Numbered from the stretch's first letter, positions 1 to 5,731 are shown. The stretch is DNA of 5,883 bases from Gammaproteobacteria bacterium (GCA_013214885.1 JABSRS010000232.1:1-5883), one strand, 5' to 3'. A program made the numbers and translations. Notes: generated from the letters alone by a model not told the origin.

Positions 1-179
1 GATAACTGCTCCTGCGTTATTCTAATATGCACATCCATGTGCAAACATGGCACCGCGACATACGATCGAGAGCGAAAGCAGAACCCATATGCCAGAGGCA
101 TAAGGAAGTCCGTTTAAGCAGTGATGTTGGAAGTGTCGATTGTGCAGGAGCACACAATCGACCCGTTCGTCCTGAACAT
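1..179. repeat. Hairpin-rich intergenic element, probably a dispersed repeat (left part may lie outside the window)
   Basis: Several inverted repeats sit within about 150 bases. TGCACAT/ATGTGCA lies at 28-43 with a 2-base centre. An alternative hairpin, CATGT/ACATG, overlaps it at 36-49. TATGCC/GGCATA lies at 88-102 with loop AGA. GTCGATTGTG/CACAATCGAC lies at 135-162 with 10-bp arms and an 8-base loop. GTTC/GAAC lies at 165-177. A run of short hairpins with small purine loops, placed just beyond a gene's terminator, is typical of repetitive extragenic elements in marine gammaproteobacteria. Only one copy is in the window, so the repeat status is inference; the stems themselves are directly visible. 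An open frame at 27-194 is judged not to be a gene. Confidence 0.45.
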
Positions 180-211
180 AAAAATGGCCACTAATTTTCA
201 TCAGTAGCCAT
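180..211 (-). terminator. Rho-independent terminator of the DUF4136 lipoprotein gene
   Basis: On the minus strand the arm ATGGCTACT (211-203) pairs with AGTGGCCAT (192-184) around a 10-base loop. The stem is 9 bp with one G-U pair. It runs straight into five T's (184-180, the first shared with the stem). It starts 24 bases past the stop codon at 236. On the plus strand no T-run follows, so it acts leftward only and fits the end of the lipoprotein transcript. Confidence 0.75.
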
Positions 212-235
212 CATCTGTTAAACCAACCTTTGGGA

Positions 236-835
236 TTATTGGTTTGTCCCTTGAGGCGGAAACTGAGTCATGATGCTGGTGACCGTTTGTTCAATTTTGC
301 TGTTGCGCTGCTCGGGCGTTTGCTTGCTTTGCAACCGCGAGCCTTTCGAGCCACGCCAAATCAACTCTTGTTGCTGATTGACAAAATCAATCACCAAAGT
401 CCCTTCTTTATATTCTCTCGTTTGGCGATTGTAGTCATAGCTCCAACCAAAACTGTTGTAATGGCTATTATGGTGGCTATGGCGTGAATAATAATAACCA
501 AAGTCCCAGTAATAAGGATGGGTATTGCCGATTTCGCGCTCTTTCTTGTTAACCACTGCGGCATGATAATTAACCAGTACATCTGCTTGTTCTGGCGCGA
601 CCTTGGTGAAGCCTTTGGCTATTAGGTTACTGTCGATAGCAGTGATCATGCGTCGATGCGATATATCACTAAGATAAAAGCTTTTATTATCAGTGTTAAC
701 ATTCGACTGTATGATCCAAGCATAGGTTTTTAGGCTTGAGAAATTGACCGAATTATCATAATCATAATCGGCAGTCGTTTGACAACCCATTAAACCAACA
801 CTGATTAATAACGCGATTAAGATGTTCTTTTTCAT
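236..835 (-). CDS. DUF4136 domain lipoprotein, probably outer membrane
   Basis: 199 residues. A short charged N-terminus (MKKN) and a hydrophobic stretch (5-16) lead to a lipobox Leu15-Met-Gly-Cys18, so the mature protein should begin at lipidated Cys18. Gln at +2 points to the outer membrane. The DUF4136 pattern follows: a Phe-Ser-Ser-x-Lys-Thr-Tyr-Ala-Trp segment near 32-40, an Ile-Asp-x-x-Leu-x-x-Lys-Gly-Phe helix near 67-76, Ala-Asp-Val-Leu-Val-Asn-Tyr at 84-90, and a C-terminal Glu-Gly-Thr-Leu-Val-Ile-Asp...Leu-Ile-Trp-Arg-Gly block at 144-162 ending in Gln-Phe-Pro-Pro. Residues 106-137 form a Tyr/His/Ser-rich stretch between the two conserved halves. The ATG is preceded by AAAGGGAG about 8 bases upstream. 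The function of DUF4136 proteins is not established. The gene lies 34 bases after the His-rich gene on the same strand, so cotranscription is likely. Confidence 0.88.
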   Translation of the reverse strand: MKKNILIALLISVGLMGCQTTADYDYDNSVNFSSLKTYAWIIQSNVNTDNKSFYLSDISHRRMITAIDSNLIAKGFTKVAPEQADVLVNYHAAVVNKKEREIGNTHPYYWDFGYYYSRHSHHNSHYNSFGWSYDYNRQTREYKEGTLVIDFVNQQQELIWRGSKGSRLQSKQTPEQRNSKIEQTVTSIMTQFPPQGTNQ

Positions 836-869
836 CAGAGCTACTCCCTTTAATTTAGCACTCTATCTA

Positions 870-1343
870 TTAGATAATAGGATAACTTAACTTACGCTGT
901 ATATCGACAATTTGTGGATATACAGCTATTAGTCCTGAGGCAATATCATCACTAAAAGGTTCAATGTGTAAGTGAGCGTCATCATGATACTGACGAAATA
1001 GCCAATGATCGAGTTGACGCTTTGAAGGATATAACAACGGGGTAAAGTTATGATGATTTTCCACAATAAGTTGGCAGTTATGGAGCGGCATACCATTTTC
1101 AGGATGCCACTGAACTTCCTCATCATGGTGAGGAACGCGCAGCAACGACATAAAACCAATACCGTGGCCATGCAAGGTGGTAAACGTTGGCGCCAGAATA
1201 TGAGCCCCCTTAGCCGTCACGAAGCAAACAAAGGTCTGCTTGACCTTAATCACGTTATTAACATGAAGACGTTGGTGACCCGTCTGTTTTAATACCTTGT
1301 TGACTAGTGCAATCCAATCACGAGGATGAAATTCCAAATACAT
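870..1343 (-). CDS. Unrecognised small His-rich protein (hypothetical)
   Basis: 157 residues from the ATG at 1343. I do not recognise the family. There is no signal peptide, no lipobox and no membrane span, so it is probably cytoplasmic. Sixteen of 157 residues are His, spread along the chain and often paired or spaced by one or two residues (58/60, 72/73, 97/98, 120/124/126). It has two cysteines (40 and 90). The middle contains His-Gly-His-Gly-Ile-Gly (58-63) and an acidic His-His-Asp-Glu-Glu (72-76). The start is chosen because GGGGG sits 5 bases before this ATG. An in-frame TTG at 1358 would add 5 residues but is poorly placed for ribosome binding. It lies downstream of the S46 gene's terminator, so it needs its own promoter; TATATT at 1381-1376 and TATAGT at 1363-1358 are weak -10 candidates. 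Metal binding is possible from composition only. Confidence 0.72.
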   Translation of the reverse strand: MYLEFHPRDWIALVNKVLKQTGHQRLHVNNVIKVKQTFVCFVTAKGAHILAPTFTTLHGHGIGFMSLLRVPHHDEEVQWHPENGMPLHNCQLIVENHHNFTPLLYPSKRQLDHWLFRQYHDDAHLHIEPFSDDIASGLIAVYPQIVDIQRKLSYPII

Positions 1344-1348
1344 ATATA

Positions 1349-1353
1349 CCCCC
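1349..1353 (-). promoter_or_regulatory. Ribosome binding site that decides the start of the His-rich gene
   Basis: GGGGG on the minus strand, 5 bases before the ATG at 1343. The alternative TTG at 1358 has only AGG, about 13 bases upstream. This favours the 157-residue protein over a 162-residue one. Confidence 0.5.
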
Positions 1354-1390
1354 GACAACTATACCATTTACCTTTAATATAGCCCTAAAA

Positions 1391-1430
1391 ACAAAAAAGT
1401 GCTGTTTACTTGAGTAAACAACACTTTTGT
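1391..1430 (-). terminator. Rho-independent terminator of the S46 peptidase gene
   Basis: Bases 1395-1410 pair with 1413-1428. This gives a long stem of up to 16 bp with one non-Watson-Crick position (1402/1421), which is G-U in the minus-strand RNA but C-A in the plus-strand RNA. The innermost pairs would open to make a normal loop. On the minus strand the stem ends in TTTT and continues into TTGTTTTT. It begins about 21 bases after the peptidase stop at 1450. The G-U pair and the T-run both favour leftward action, though a weaker T-run (TTTTGTTT) exists on the other strand. Confidence 0.85.
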
Positions 1431-1449
1431 TTAGCCATTAAAAAATTGT

Positions 1450-3621
1450 TTATTCAACAATATCCATTTCTTCAATTAGGTTATCAGCTCCTGATACATG
1501 TTCCATGATCCATAACATATAACGGCTATCGAGGTGGATAGAACGTGATATTTTTGGATCGAAATCCCAATCACTGATAATACTCTCGTACACCCCATCA
1601 AATAATAGACCGACCAGTTGCGCCTTAGCATTCATGGTTGGTGAACCAGAGTTACCACCCGTCGTATCGACTGTGCTTAAGAAGTTAAGCGGCACCGAAC
1701 CCACTGGCTTGTCATAGTAGCGACCGTAAGTTTTGGCCAAAATAGTACTTTGCTCTTTGGCGGTCATGTCAAACTCTTCATCACCTGGTATATACTTAGT
1801 CAATTTACCTTCAAGCGTGGTAAATGGTGTGGCATATAAACCATCTTGTGGTGAGTAGCCTTTAACATTGCCATACGTCACACGCAGACTGCTATTGGCG
1901 TCAGCATAAACCGCTTGGCCTAGGCTTTCTTTATAGGCAATTAGCGCAGCCATATAATTTGGACGAACTTTTTGGAACTGACCGCTTAACTCTTTATCTT
2001 TCTTTTCTTGAACTAACACGGTGTCATACATCGCGACAGCATATACGATAAATGGGTCGTTTGAGGCTTTAAACTGCTCAACTGATGCATCCATCCACGC
2101 TAAGCGCTTTGTTTCATCGGTAAGTTCAGTTTTTGCGTACATTGCTTTAAGCTGTTTATTAATGCTGGTGAGCTTGGTGCCTTTAGCAATGTGATAAAAC
2201 TTATCAAAAGCCGCAACACGTTCAGATGCAGGTAACTCTAGGTAGTAAGCCATAAAGTGACTGACGGTTTCACGATCAACCTCAACATCAAAACGTTTAG
2301 ATAAACGTTTAATTCCTTGGGTAAAACGAGTCATATCACGTTCTTGGTAGCCACGTTTACGTTGAGCATCGTCTTTTTGCTTTTCGTGAGCAAGGCGATA
2401 CAAACGCTGGGCAACTGGCATCAACGCGCTACGATTGATGTAGCCAAAAATCAAATCACGTTCTTGATGTAAATTACTTTGCTTTACCAACTCGGTTAAT
2501 TGCGTAACAGATTGGGCGTAGCGGTTTTCACGCTTGCTATCACTATTAATCCACTGGTTTAAATCGGTTTCTAAGCGCATTTTACGCTCAAGCATGTCGC
2601 CTTTGTTATAGCTCTCAATCATTGAGCCATAGTTTTTAGCGTAGTTTGCTAGTCCTGCTAGGGTGCTTAGATATTTAACATTAGCTTCGGTACCCTTTGG
2701 CGCAACACGTTTAATTAACTCAATAGACTCTTCACGGTAGCGCTTAGCCGTTGGGTATACCCAATCAAACTGGTTGGTTACTTCACTTGATGTGCGGTAA
2801 CGGTTAGTACTACCAGGGTAGCCAGCAACCATCACAAAATCACCATCACTAAGTCCCTTAGCTGACACTTCTAGGTGAGACTTTGGCTGGTACGGCACGT
2901 TGTCTTTACTAAAATCAGCAGGCTTGCCGTCTTGGTCAACATAAGCGCGATAGAATGACCAATCGCCAGTGTGACGAGGCCACATCCAGTTATCAGTATC
3001 GCCGCCAAACTTACCAATATTACTTGGTGGTGCGTAGACCAAGCGAACATCACGAATTTCTAGTTGCTTGATTAGATAATATTCTAAGCCACCATGAAAG
3101 CTGTAAGTGCCACAACGGTAACCGTCAGCTTTTTCACATTCAGCCACTAAGTCTTTTTCGCGTTGTTCAACGATTTTATAGCGAGCTTCACCTGATAAAT
3201 CATCGGCTAAATCACCAATAACTTTATCGGTAACTTTAGTTAATGACTCCGTAACATAAATACGAGAACCTGGCGCTGCTGGTAATTCTTTATCGAATGA
3301 CTTGGCTAAGAAACCTTTATCGATCAGGTTGTCATCTTTGGTCGAGTTATATTGAATACTACCGTATGCACAGTGATGGTTAGTAACAACTAACCCTTTG
3401 TCCGACACAAATGAAGCAGTACAGCCACCAAGGCTGATGACGGCGTTCATCGGGAATTCGGTTAATTTTGAAATGCTTTCTGGATTGATTTTTAATCCAT
3501 TTTTCAGTAATTGTTGCTTAATTTGTGGCAGTTGATGTGGTTGCCACATCCCTTCGTCTGCTAGCACACTTGTTGATGTCGCGATAAGCGATGCCACCAA
3601 CAATGAATTAGATAATTTCAT
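1450..3621 (-). CDS. S46 family dipeptidyl peptidase (DPP7/DPP11 type), exported
   Basis: 723 residues from the ATG at 3621, the usual S46 length. It removes dipeptides from the N-terminus of oligopeptides, probably in the periplasm. A signal peptide (1-21) ends Val-Leu-Ala before Asp-Glu-Gly. The split trypsin-like fold is clear. Gly-Cys-Thr-Ala-Ser-Phe leads to Thr-Asn-His-His-Cys, with catalytic His83 just before Cys84. Catalytic Asp220 lies in Thr-Gly-Asp-Trp-Ser. Catalytic Ser658 lies in Gly-Gly-Asn-Ser-Gly-Ser-Pro. Asn211-Trp212 and Asn330 match positions that bind the substrate's amino terminus in this family. Cys67 and Cys84 sit where chymotrypsin has its Cys42-Cys58 bridge. The region from about 280 to 580 is the helical lid. 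Phe-Asp-Gly follows the catalytic Ser, with Gly at Ser+18; DPP11 enzymes have Arg there, so a DPP7-like preference for non-acidic P1 residues is inferred. AAAGGA lies 6 bases before this ATG. A TTG directly upstream is too close to it. The gene lies 105 bases after elaA and has its own terminator. Confidence 0.95.
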   Translation of the reverse strand: MKLSNSLLVASLIATSTSVLADEGMWQPHQLPQIKQQLLKNGLKINPESISKLTEFPMNAVISLGGCTASFVSDKGLVVTNHHCAYGSIQYNSTKDDNLIDKGFLAKSFDKELPAAPGSRIYVTESLTKVTDKVIGDLADDLSGEARYKIVEQREKDLVAECEKADGYRCGTYSFHGGLEYYLIKQLEIRDVRLVYAPPSNIGKFGGDTDNWMWPRHTGDWSFYRAYVDQDGKPADFSKDNVPYQPKSHLEVSAKGLSDGDFVMVAGYPGSTNRYRTSSEVTNQFDWVYPTAKRYREESIELIKRVAPKGTEANVKYLSTLAGLANYAKNYGSMIESYNKGDMLERKMRLETDLNQWINSDSKRENRYAQSVTQLTELVKQSNLHQERDLIFGYINRSALMPVAQRLYRLAHEKQKDDAQRKRGYQERDMTRFTQGIKRLSKRFDVEVDRETVSHFMAYYLELPASERVAAFDKFYHIAKGTKLTSINKQLKAMYAKTELTDETKRLAWMDASVEQFKASNDPFIVYAVAMYDTVLVQEKKDKELSGQFQKVRPNYMAALIAYKESLGQAVYADANSSLRVTYGNVKGYSPQDGLYATPFTTLEGKLTKYIPGDEEFDMTAKEQSTILAKTYGRYYDKPVGSVPLNFLSTVDTTGGNSGSPTMNAKAQLVGLLFDGVYESIISDWDFDPKISRSIHLDSRYMLWIMEHVSGADNLIEEMDIVE

Positions 3622-3664
3622 CAATATTCCTTTAACGTCTATGTTATATTTTTATCAAGCACAG

Positions 3665-3701
3665 TGTACTTATTATCGCCCAATACTCAACCACTGGTTA
3701 A
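3665..3701 (-). promoter_or_regulatory. Candidate promoter of the S46 gene
   Basis: On the minus strand GATAAT (3677-3672, 5 of 6 matches to the -10 consensus) follows TTAACC (3701-3696, 4 of 6 to -35) at an 18-base spacing. This predicts a start near 3665 and a leader of about 44 bases. A near-palindrome (3687-3701) overlaps the -35 element and could be an operator. This is a match by eye only. Read-through from elaA is the alternative, since no terminator is seen between the two genes. Confidence 0.35.
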
Positions 3702-3726
3702 CATTTAGCAACATATTGAAATAATG

Positions 3727-4197
3727 TTAAATTATTTCCCTCACCATCGCGACATGGGGAATATCATCTTCTAAGTACATCTCTGATACGGTTTTAAATT
3801 GCTGACGCTGATAAAACACCTGCAAGTGTTGTTGGGCTGAGAGCTTGATATTATGATCTGGCCAATATTTTTCACAGCCAGCAATAGCCTGCTCCATTAA
3901 CTGACCTCCGAGTTTCATACCTCGACCTCGCGGCGCAACAATAACTCGGCCAATACTGGCTAAGCCATCGTAAGAAACTCCTGGCGCAAGCAATCTGGCA
4001 TAGGCAACTAACTCGTTATTTAGGTAACCCATTAAATGCTGTGTTTGATCATGGTGGTCTTTACCATCTAAATCTTGGTAATAACAAGTTTGCTCCACCA
4101 CAAACACTTCGATTCTAAGCTGCAGTATTTGATACAACTCTTTGGTGGTTAGCTGGTCAAAAGTAGTCAGCTGCCAAGTGATTTCTTTTAAACTCAT
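3727..4197 (-). CDS. elaA: ElaA-type GNAT family N-acetyltransferase
   Basis: 156 residues, close to E. coli ElaA in length (about 153). It is a single-domain cytoplasmic acetyltransferase expected to use acetyl-CoA; the natural substrate of ElaA is not firmly known. ElaA hallmarks run along the whole chain: Leu-Gln-Leu-Arg...Val-Phe-Val-Val-Glu-Gln (25-36), Tyr-Gln-Asp-Leu-Asp-Gly (40-45), Leu-Val-Ala-Tyr-Ala-Arg (63-68), Ile-Gly-Arg-Val-Ile-Val (82-87), the pyrophosphate loop Arg92-Gly-Met-Lys-Leu-Gly97 leading into Gln-Leu-Met, Trp-Pro-Asp (112-114), and Asp-Ile-Pro-His-Val-Ala-Met-Val-Arg-Glu near the C-terminus. As in E. coli ElaA, Lys replaces the usual first Gly of the loop. The start has GGAG 7 bases upstream. 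The gene diverges from nupC and is followed by the S46 gene 105 bases downstream. Confidence 0.93.
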   Translation of the reverse strand: MSLKEITWQLTTFDQLTTKELYQILQLRIEVFVVEQTCYYQDLDGKDHHDQTQHLMGYLNNELVAYARLLAPGVSYDGLASIGRVIVAPRGRGMKLGGQLMEQAIAGCEKYWPDHNIKLSAQQHLQVFYQRQQFKTVSEMYLEDDIPHVAMVREII

Positions 4198-4248
4198 TCA
4201 TCCACTCCATTATTATTCTTATTGACTGCACTAATAGACTTACAATTT

Positions 4249-4264
4249 TGTGAGGCTATTCAAG
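4249..4264 (+). promoter_or_regulatory. Candidate CRP (cAMP receptor protein) site upstream of nupC
   Basis: TGTGA-N6-TCAAG keeps a perfect left half-site and 3 of 5 in the right (consensus TGTGA-N6-TCACA). Its centre is about 70 bases before the start predicted from the TAGAAT box at 4314-4319, close to the -70.5 position of class I CRP promoters such as malT. E. coli nupC is known to be CRP-activated, which makes the site plausible. It also lies about 59 bases before the elaA start codon, so it could serve either gene. Confidence 0.35.
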
Positions 4265-4313
4265 TAATCACTATTTATTAATAGTATTGAAATACTTTAA
4301 CAATTGCAGCAGA

Positions 4314-4319
4314 TAGAAT
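4314..4319 (+). promoter_or_regulatory. Candidate -10 box for nupC (activator-dependent)
   Basis: TAGAAT matches the -10 consensus at 5 of 6. No -35 box lies at normal spacing: TTGAAA at 4287-4292 is 21 bases away. A missing -35 together with the upstream CRP-like site is what an activator-dependent promoter would show. The predicted start is near 4326, giving a leader of about 156 bases. Confidence 0.3.
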
Positions 4320-4350
4320 ACCCTGCGCGCAGCCTAGGGACATTAGCAAT

Positions 4351-4379
4351 TTGAGTATGCTGAATCAAGGTGCTAGATA
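4351..4379 (+). promoter_or_regulatory. Candidate sigma-70 promoter of nupC
   Basis: TTGAGT (4351-4356, 4 of 6) and TAGATA (4374-4379, 3 of 6) are 17 bases apart, and TGC sits directly before the -10 as in an extended -10 promoter. The predicted start is near 4386, giving a leader of about 96 bases. If it is used, the in-frame TTG at 4380 lies upstream of the transcript, which supports starting nupC at 4482. Confidence 0.4.
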
Positions 4380-4464
4380 TTGAATGGTTTTAAATTCATC
4401 ATCTTGTATTTAATCTATACTCTCGCTGTCACAGCGCTAAATAGTACTTACAACAAAAATTATA

Positions 4465-4481
4465 ATTGGAGATCCAATAGG
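4465..4481 (+). promoter_or_regulatory. nupC ribosome binding site within a small hairpin
   Basis: GGAG (4468-4471) lies 10 bases before the ATG, at the long end of normal spacing. It sits inside ATTGG/CCAAT (4465-4469 with 4474-4478, loop AGAT). Folding of this 5-bp stem would partly cover the GGAG. AGG at 4479-4481 touches the ATG and is too close to be the site. Confidence 0.4.
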
Positions 4482-5717
4482 ATGAATATAGTCATGGGGC
4501 TGGTTGGTATAATCACCTTGCTAAGCATTGCATTGCTTTTTTCTGAAAATCGCAAAGCAATAAAATTCAGAACCGTTAGCCTTGCATTTGCCATTCAAGC
4601 TGGTTTTGGTGCTTTTGTCTTGTACGTACCCGCGGGTCAGGCCATTTTATCTGGTATTGCAGCAGGAGTACAAGCGGTCATTGACAGTGCTCAAGCTGGT
4701 CTTGATTTCTTATTTGGCGGACTCGTTAGTGACAAAATGTTTGAAGTGTTTGGCGGTGGTGGTTTTGTCTTTGCTTTACGCGTGTTGCCTATCATTATCT
4801 TTTTCTCATCATTAATTGCGGTGCTGTACTATTTAGGGGTTATGCAGTTTGTGATTAAAATCATCGGCGGTGCCTTACAAAAGGCCCTAAAGATCAGTCG
4901 AACCGAGTCGCTGTCTGCCACTGCTAATGTTTTCGTTGGCCAAACTGAAGCACCGTTAGTCGTTCGCCCATATATTGCTAATATGACCCGCTCGGAATTG
5001 TTTGCGATCATGGTCGGTGGTTTAGCTTCCGTTGCAGGCTCCGTGTTAGCGGGTTATGCCAGTTTAGGCGTCGAACTTAAATACTTGGTTGCCGCCTCAT
5101 TTATGGCGGCCCCAGGTGGATTATTGATGGAAAAAATCATGATCCCTGAAACCAAGGTGCCTTCCGAAAAAATGGAAGAACTCTCAGCTGATCAGCAACC
5201 CGCTAATGTTATTGATGCCGCGGCATCGGGTGCGGCTTCTGGTTTACAGTTGGCACTAAATGTTGGCGCGATGCTACTTGCATTCATCGGTTTAATTGCC
5301 CTAATAAACACCTTTGTTGGCTGGGTTGCCGCCATGATGGGTTTTGATGGCATTACTATTCAATTACTACTTGGTTACGTATTTGCACCTTTAGCATTCT
5401 TAATCGGGGTGCCTTGGCACGAAGCAATCCAGGCTGGCATCTTTATTGGACAAAAATTAATTGTTAATGAATTTGTTGCCTACATTGATTTTATGACCGT
5501 TAAAGACAGCCTTTCTCAGCACACTCAAGCGATAATTACCTTTGCGCTATGTGGGTTTGCCAATTTGTCATCGATTGCGATTTTATTAGGCGGCTTAGGA
5601 GCGATGGCACCCACTCGCCGCACCGAGCTAGCCCAACTTGGCATGAAAGCAGTGCTAGCGGGTTCATTATCTAACTTAATGAGTGCGACATTGGCTGGAT
5701 TATTTCTGTCAATTTAA
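4482..5717 (+). CDS. nupC: Concentrative nucleoside transporter, NupC/CNT family, probably Na+-coupled
   Basis: 411 residues; an inner-membrane importer of nucleosides driven by an ion gradient (CNT family). Hydrophobic segments cover almost the whole chain, with a soluble loop around 222-245. Signatures include Gly91-Gly-Gly-Gly-Phe-Val-Phe, the first re-entrant hairpin motif Gly153-Gln-Thr-Glu156-Ala-Pro, Gly-Gln-Lys-Leu-Ile-Val-Asn-Glu330-Phe-Val-Ala-Tyr, and Phe-Ala-Asn361-Leu-Ser-Ser364. These correspond to the nucleoside-binding Gln154, Thr155, Glu156, Glu332, Asn368 and Ser371 of the Vibrio cholerae CNT structure. The sodium-site residues Asn149, Val152 and Ser183 are also present, with Val184 for Ile, so Na+ rather than H+ coupling is inferred. 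The sequence is closer to the Vibrio-type protein than to E. coli NupC, which has Gly-Gln-Ser-Glu. The start was set by family length and by upstream promoter signals; an in-frame TTG at 4380 would add 34 hydrophobic residues. The gene is monocistronic with its own terminator and diverges from elaA. Confidence 0.95.
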   Translation: MNIVMGLVGIITLLSIALLFSENRKAIKFRTVSLAFAIQAGFGAFVLYVPAGQAILSGIAAGVQAVIDSAQAGLDFLFGGLVSDKMFEVFGGGGFVFALRVLPIIIFFSSLIAVLYYLGVMQFVIKIIGGALQKALKISRTESLSATANVFVGQTEAPLVVRPYIANMTRSELFAIMVGGLASVAGSVLAGYASLGVELKYLVAASFMAAPGGLLMEKIMIPETKVPSEKMEELSADQQPANVIDAAASGAASGLQLALNVGAMLLAFIGLIALINTFVGWVAAMMGFDGITIQLLLGYVFAPLAFLIGVPWHEAIQAGIFIGQKLIVNEFVAYIDFMTVKDSLSQHTQAIITFALCGFANLSSIAILLGGLGAMAPTRRTELAQLGMKAVLAGSLSNLMSATLAGLFLSI

Positions 5718-5731
5718 ATTAAATATAGTGT

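Noticed and set aside
1..179. CRISPR array or integron attC site at the left edge
   Set aside because: There are no equal-length direct repeats with spacers, and no paired attC core sites. The structure is a set of different hairpins.
27..194. Plus-strand open frame of 55 codons over the left-edge hairpins
   Set aside because: It has no ribosome binding site, its composition is dictated by the inverted repeats, and its stop falls inside the terminator stem of the neighbouring gene. It is better explained as a by-product of a repeat element.
230..582. Open frames on both strands overlapping the DUF4136 lipoprotein gene
   Set aside because: The DUF4136 frame has a lipobox, domain motifs, a ribosome binding site and a terminator. 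The overlapping frames have none of these and encode unremarkable low-complexity sequence.
864..876. Palindrome TATCTA-T-TAGATA as a terminator between the His-rich and lipoprotein genes
   Set aside because: It is entirely weak AT-type pairing with a 1-base centre, overlaps the stop codon and has no T-run. Read-through into the lipoprotein gene is more likely.
929..1292. Open frames on both strands overlapping the His-rich gene
   Set aside because: They are shorter, without placed ribosome binding sites. The His-rich frame has GGGGG 5 bases before its ATG and spacing that suits an operon with the lipoprotein gene. Because this gene has no recognised family, the rejection is slightly less certain here.
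3622..3624. TTG start one codon upstream for the S46 peptidase
   Set aside because: The AAAGGA site is only 3 bases from the TTG but 6 bases from the ATG at 3621.
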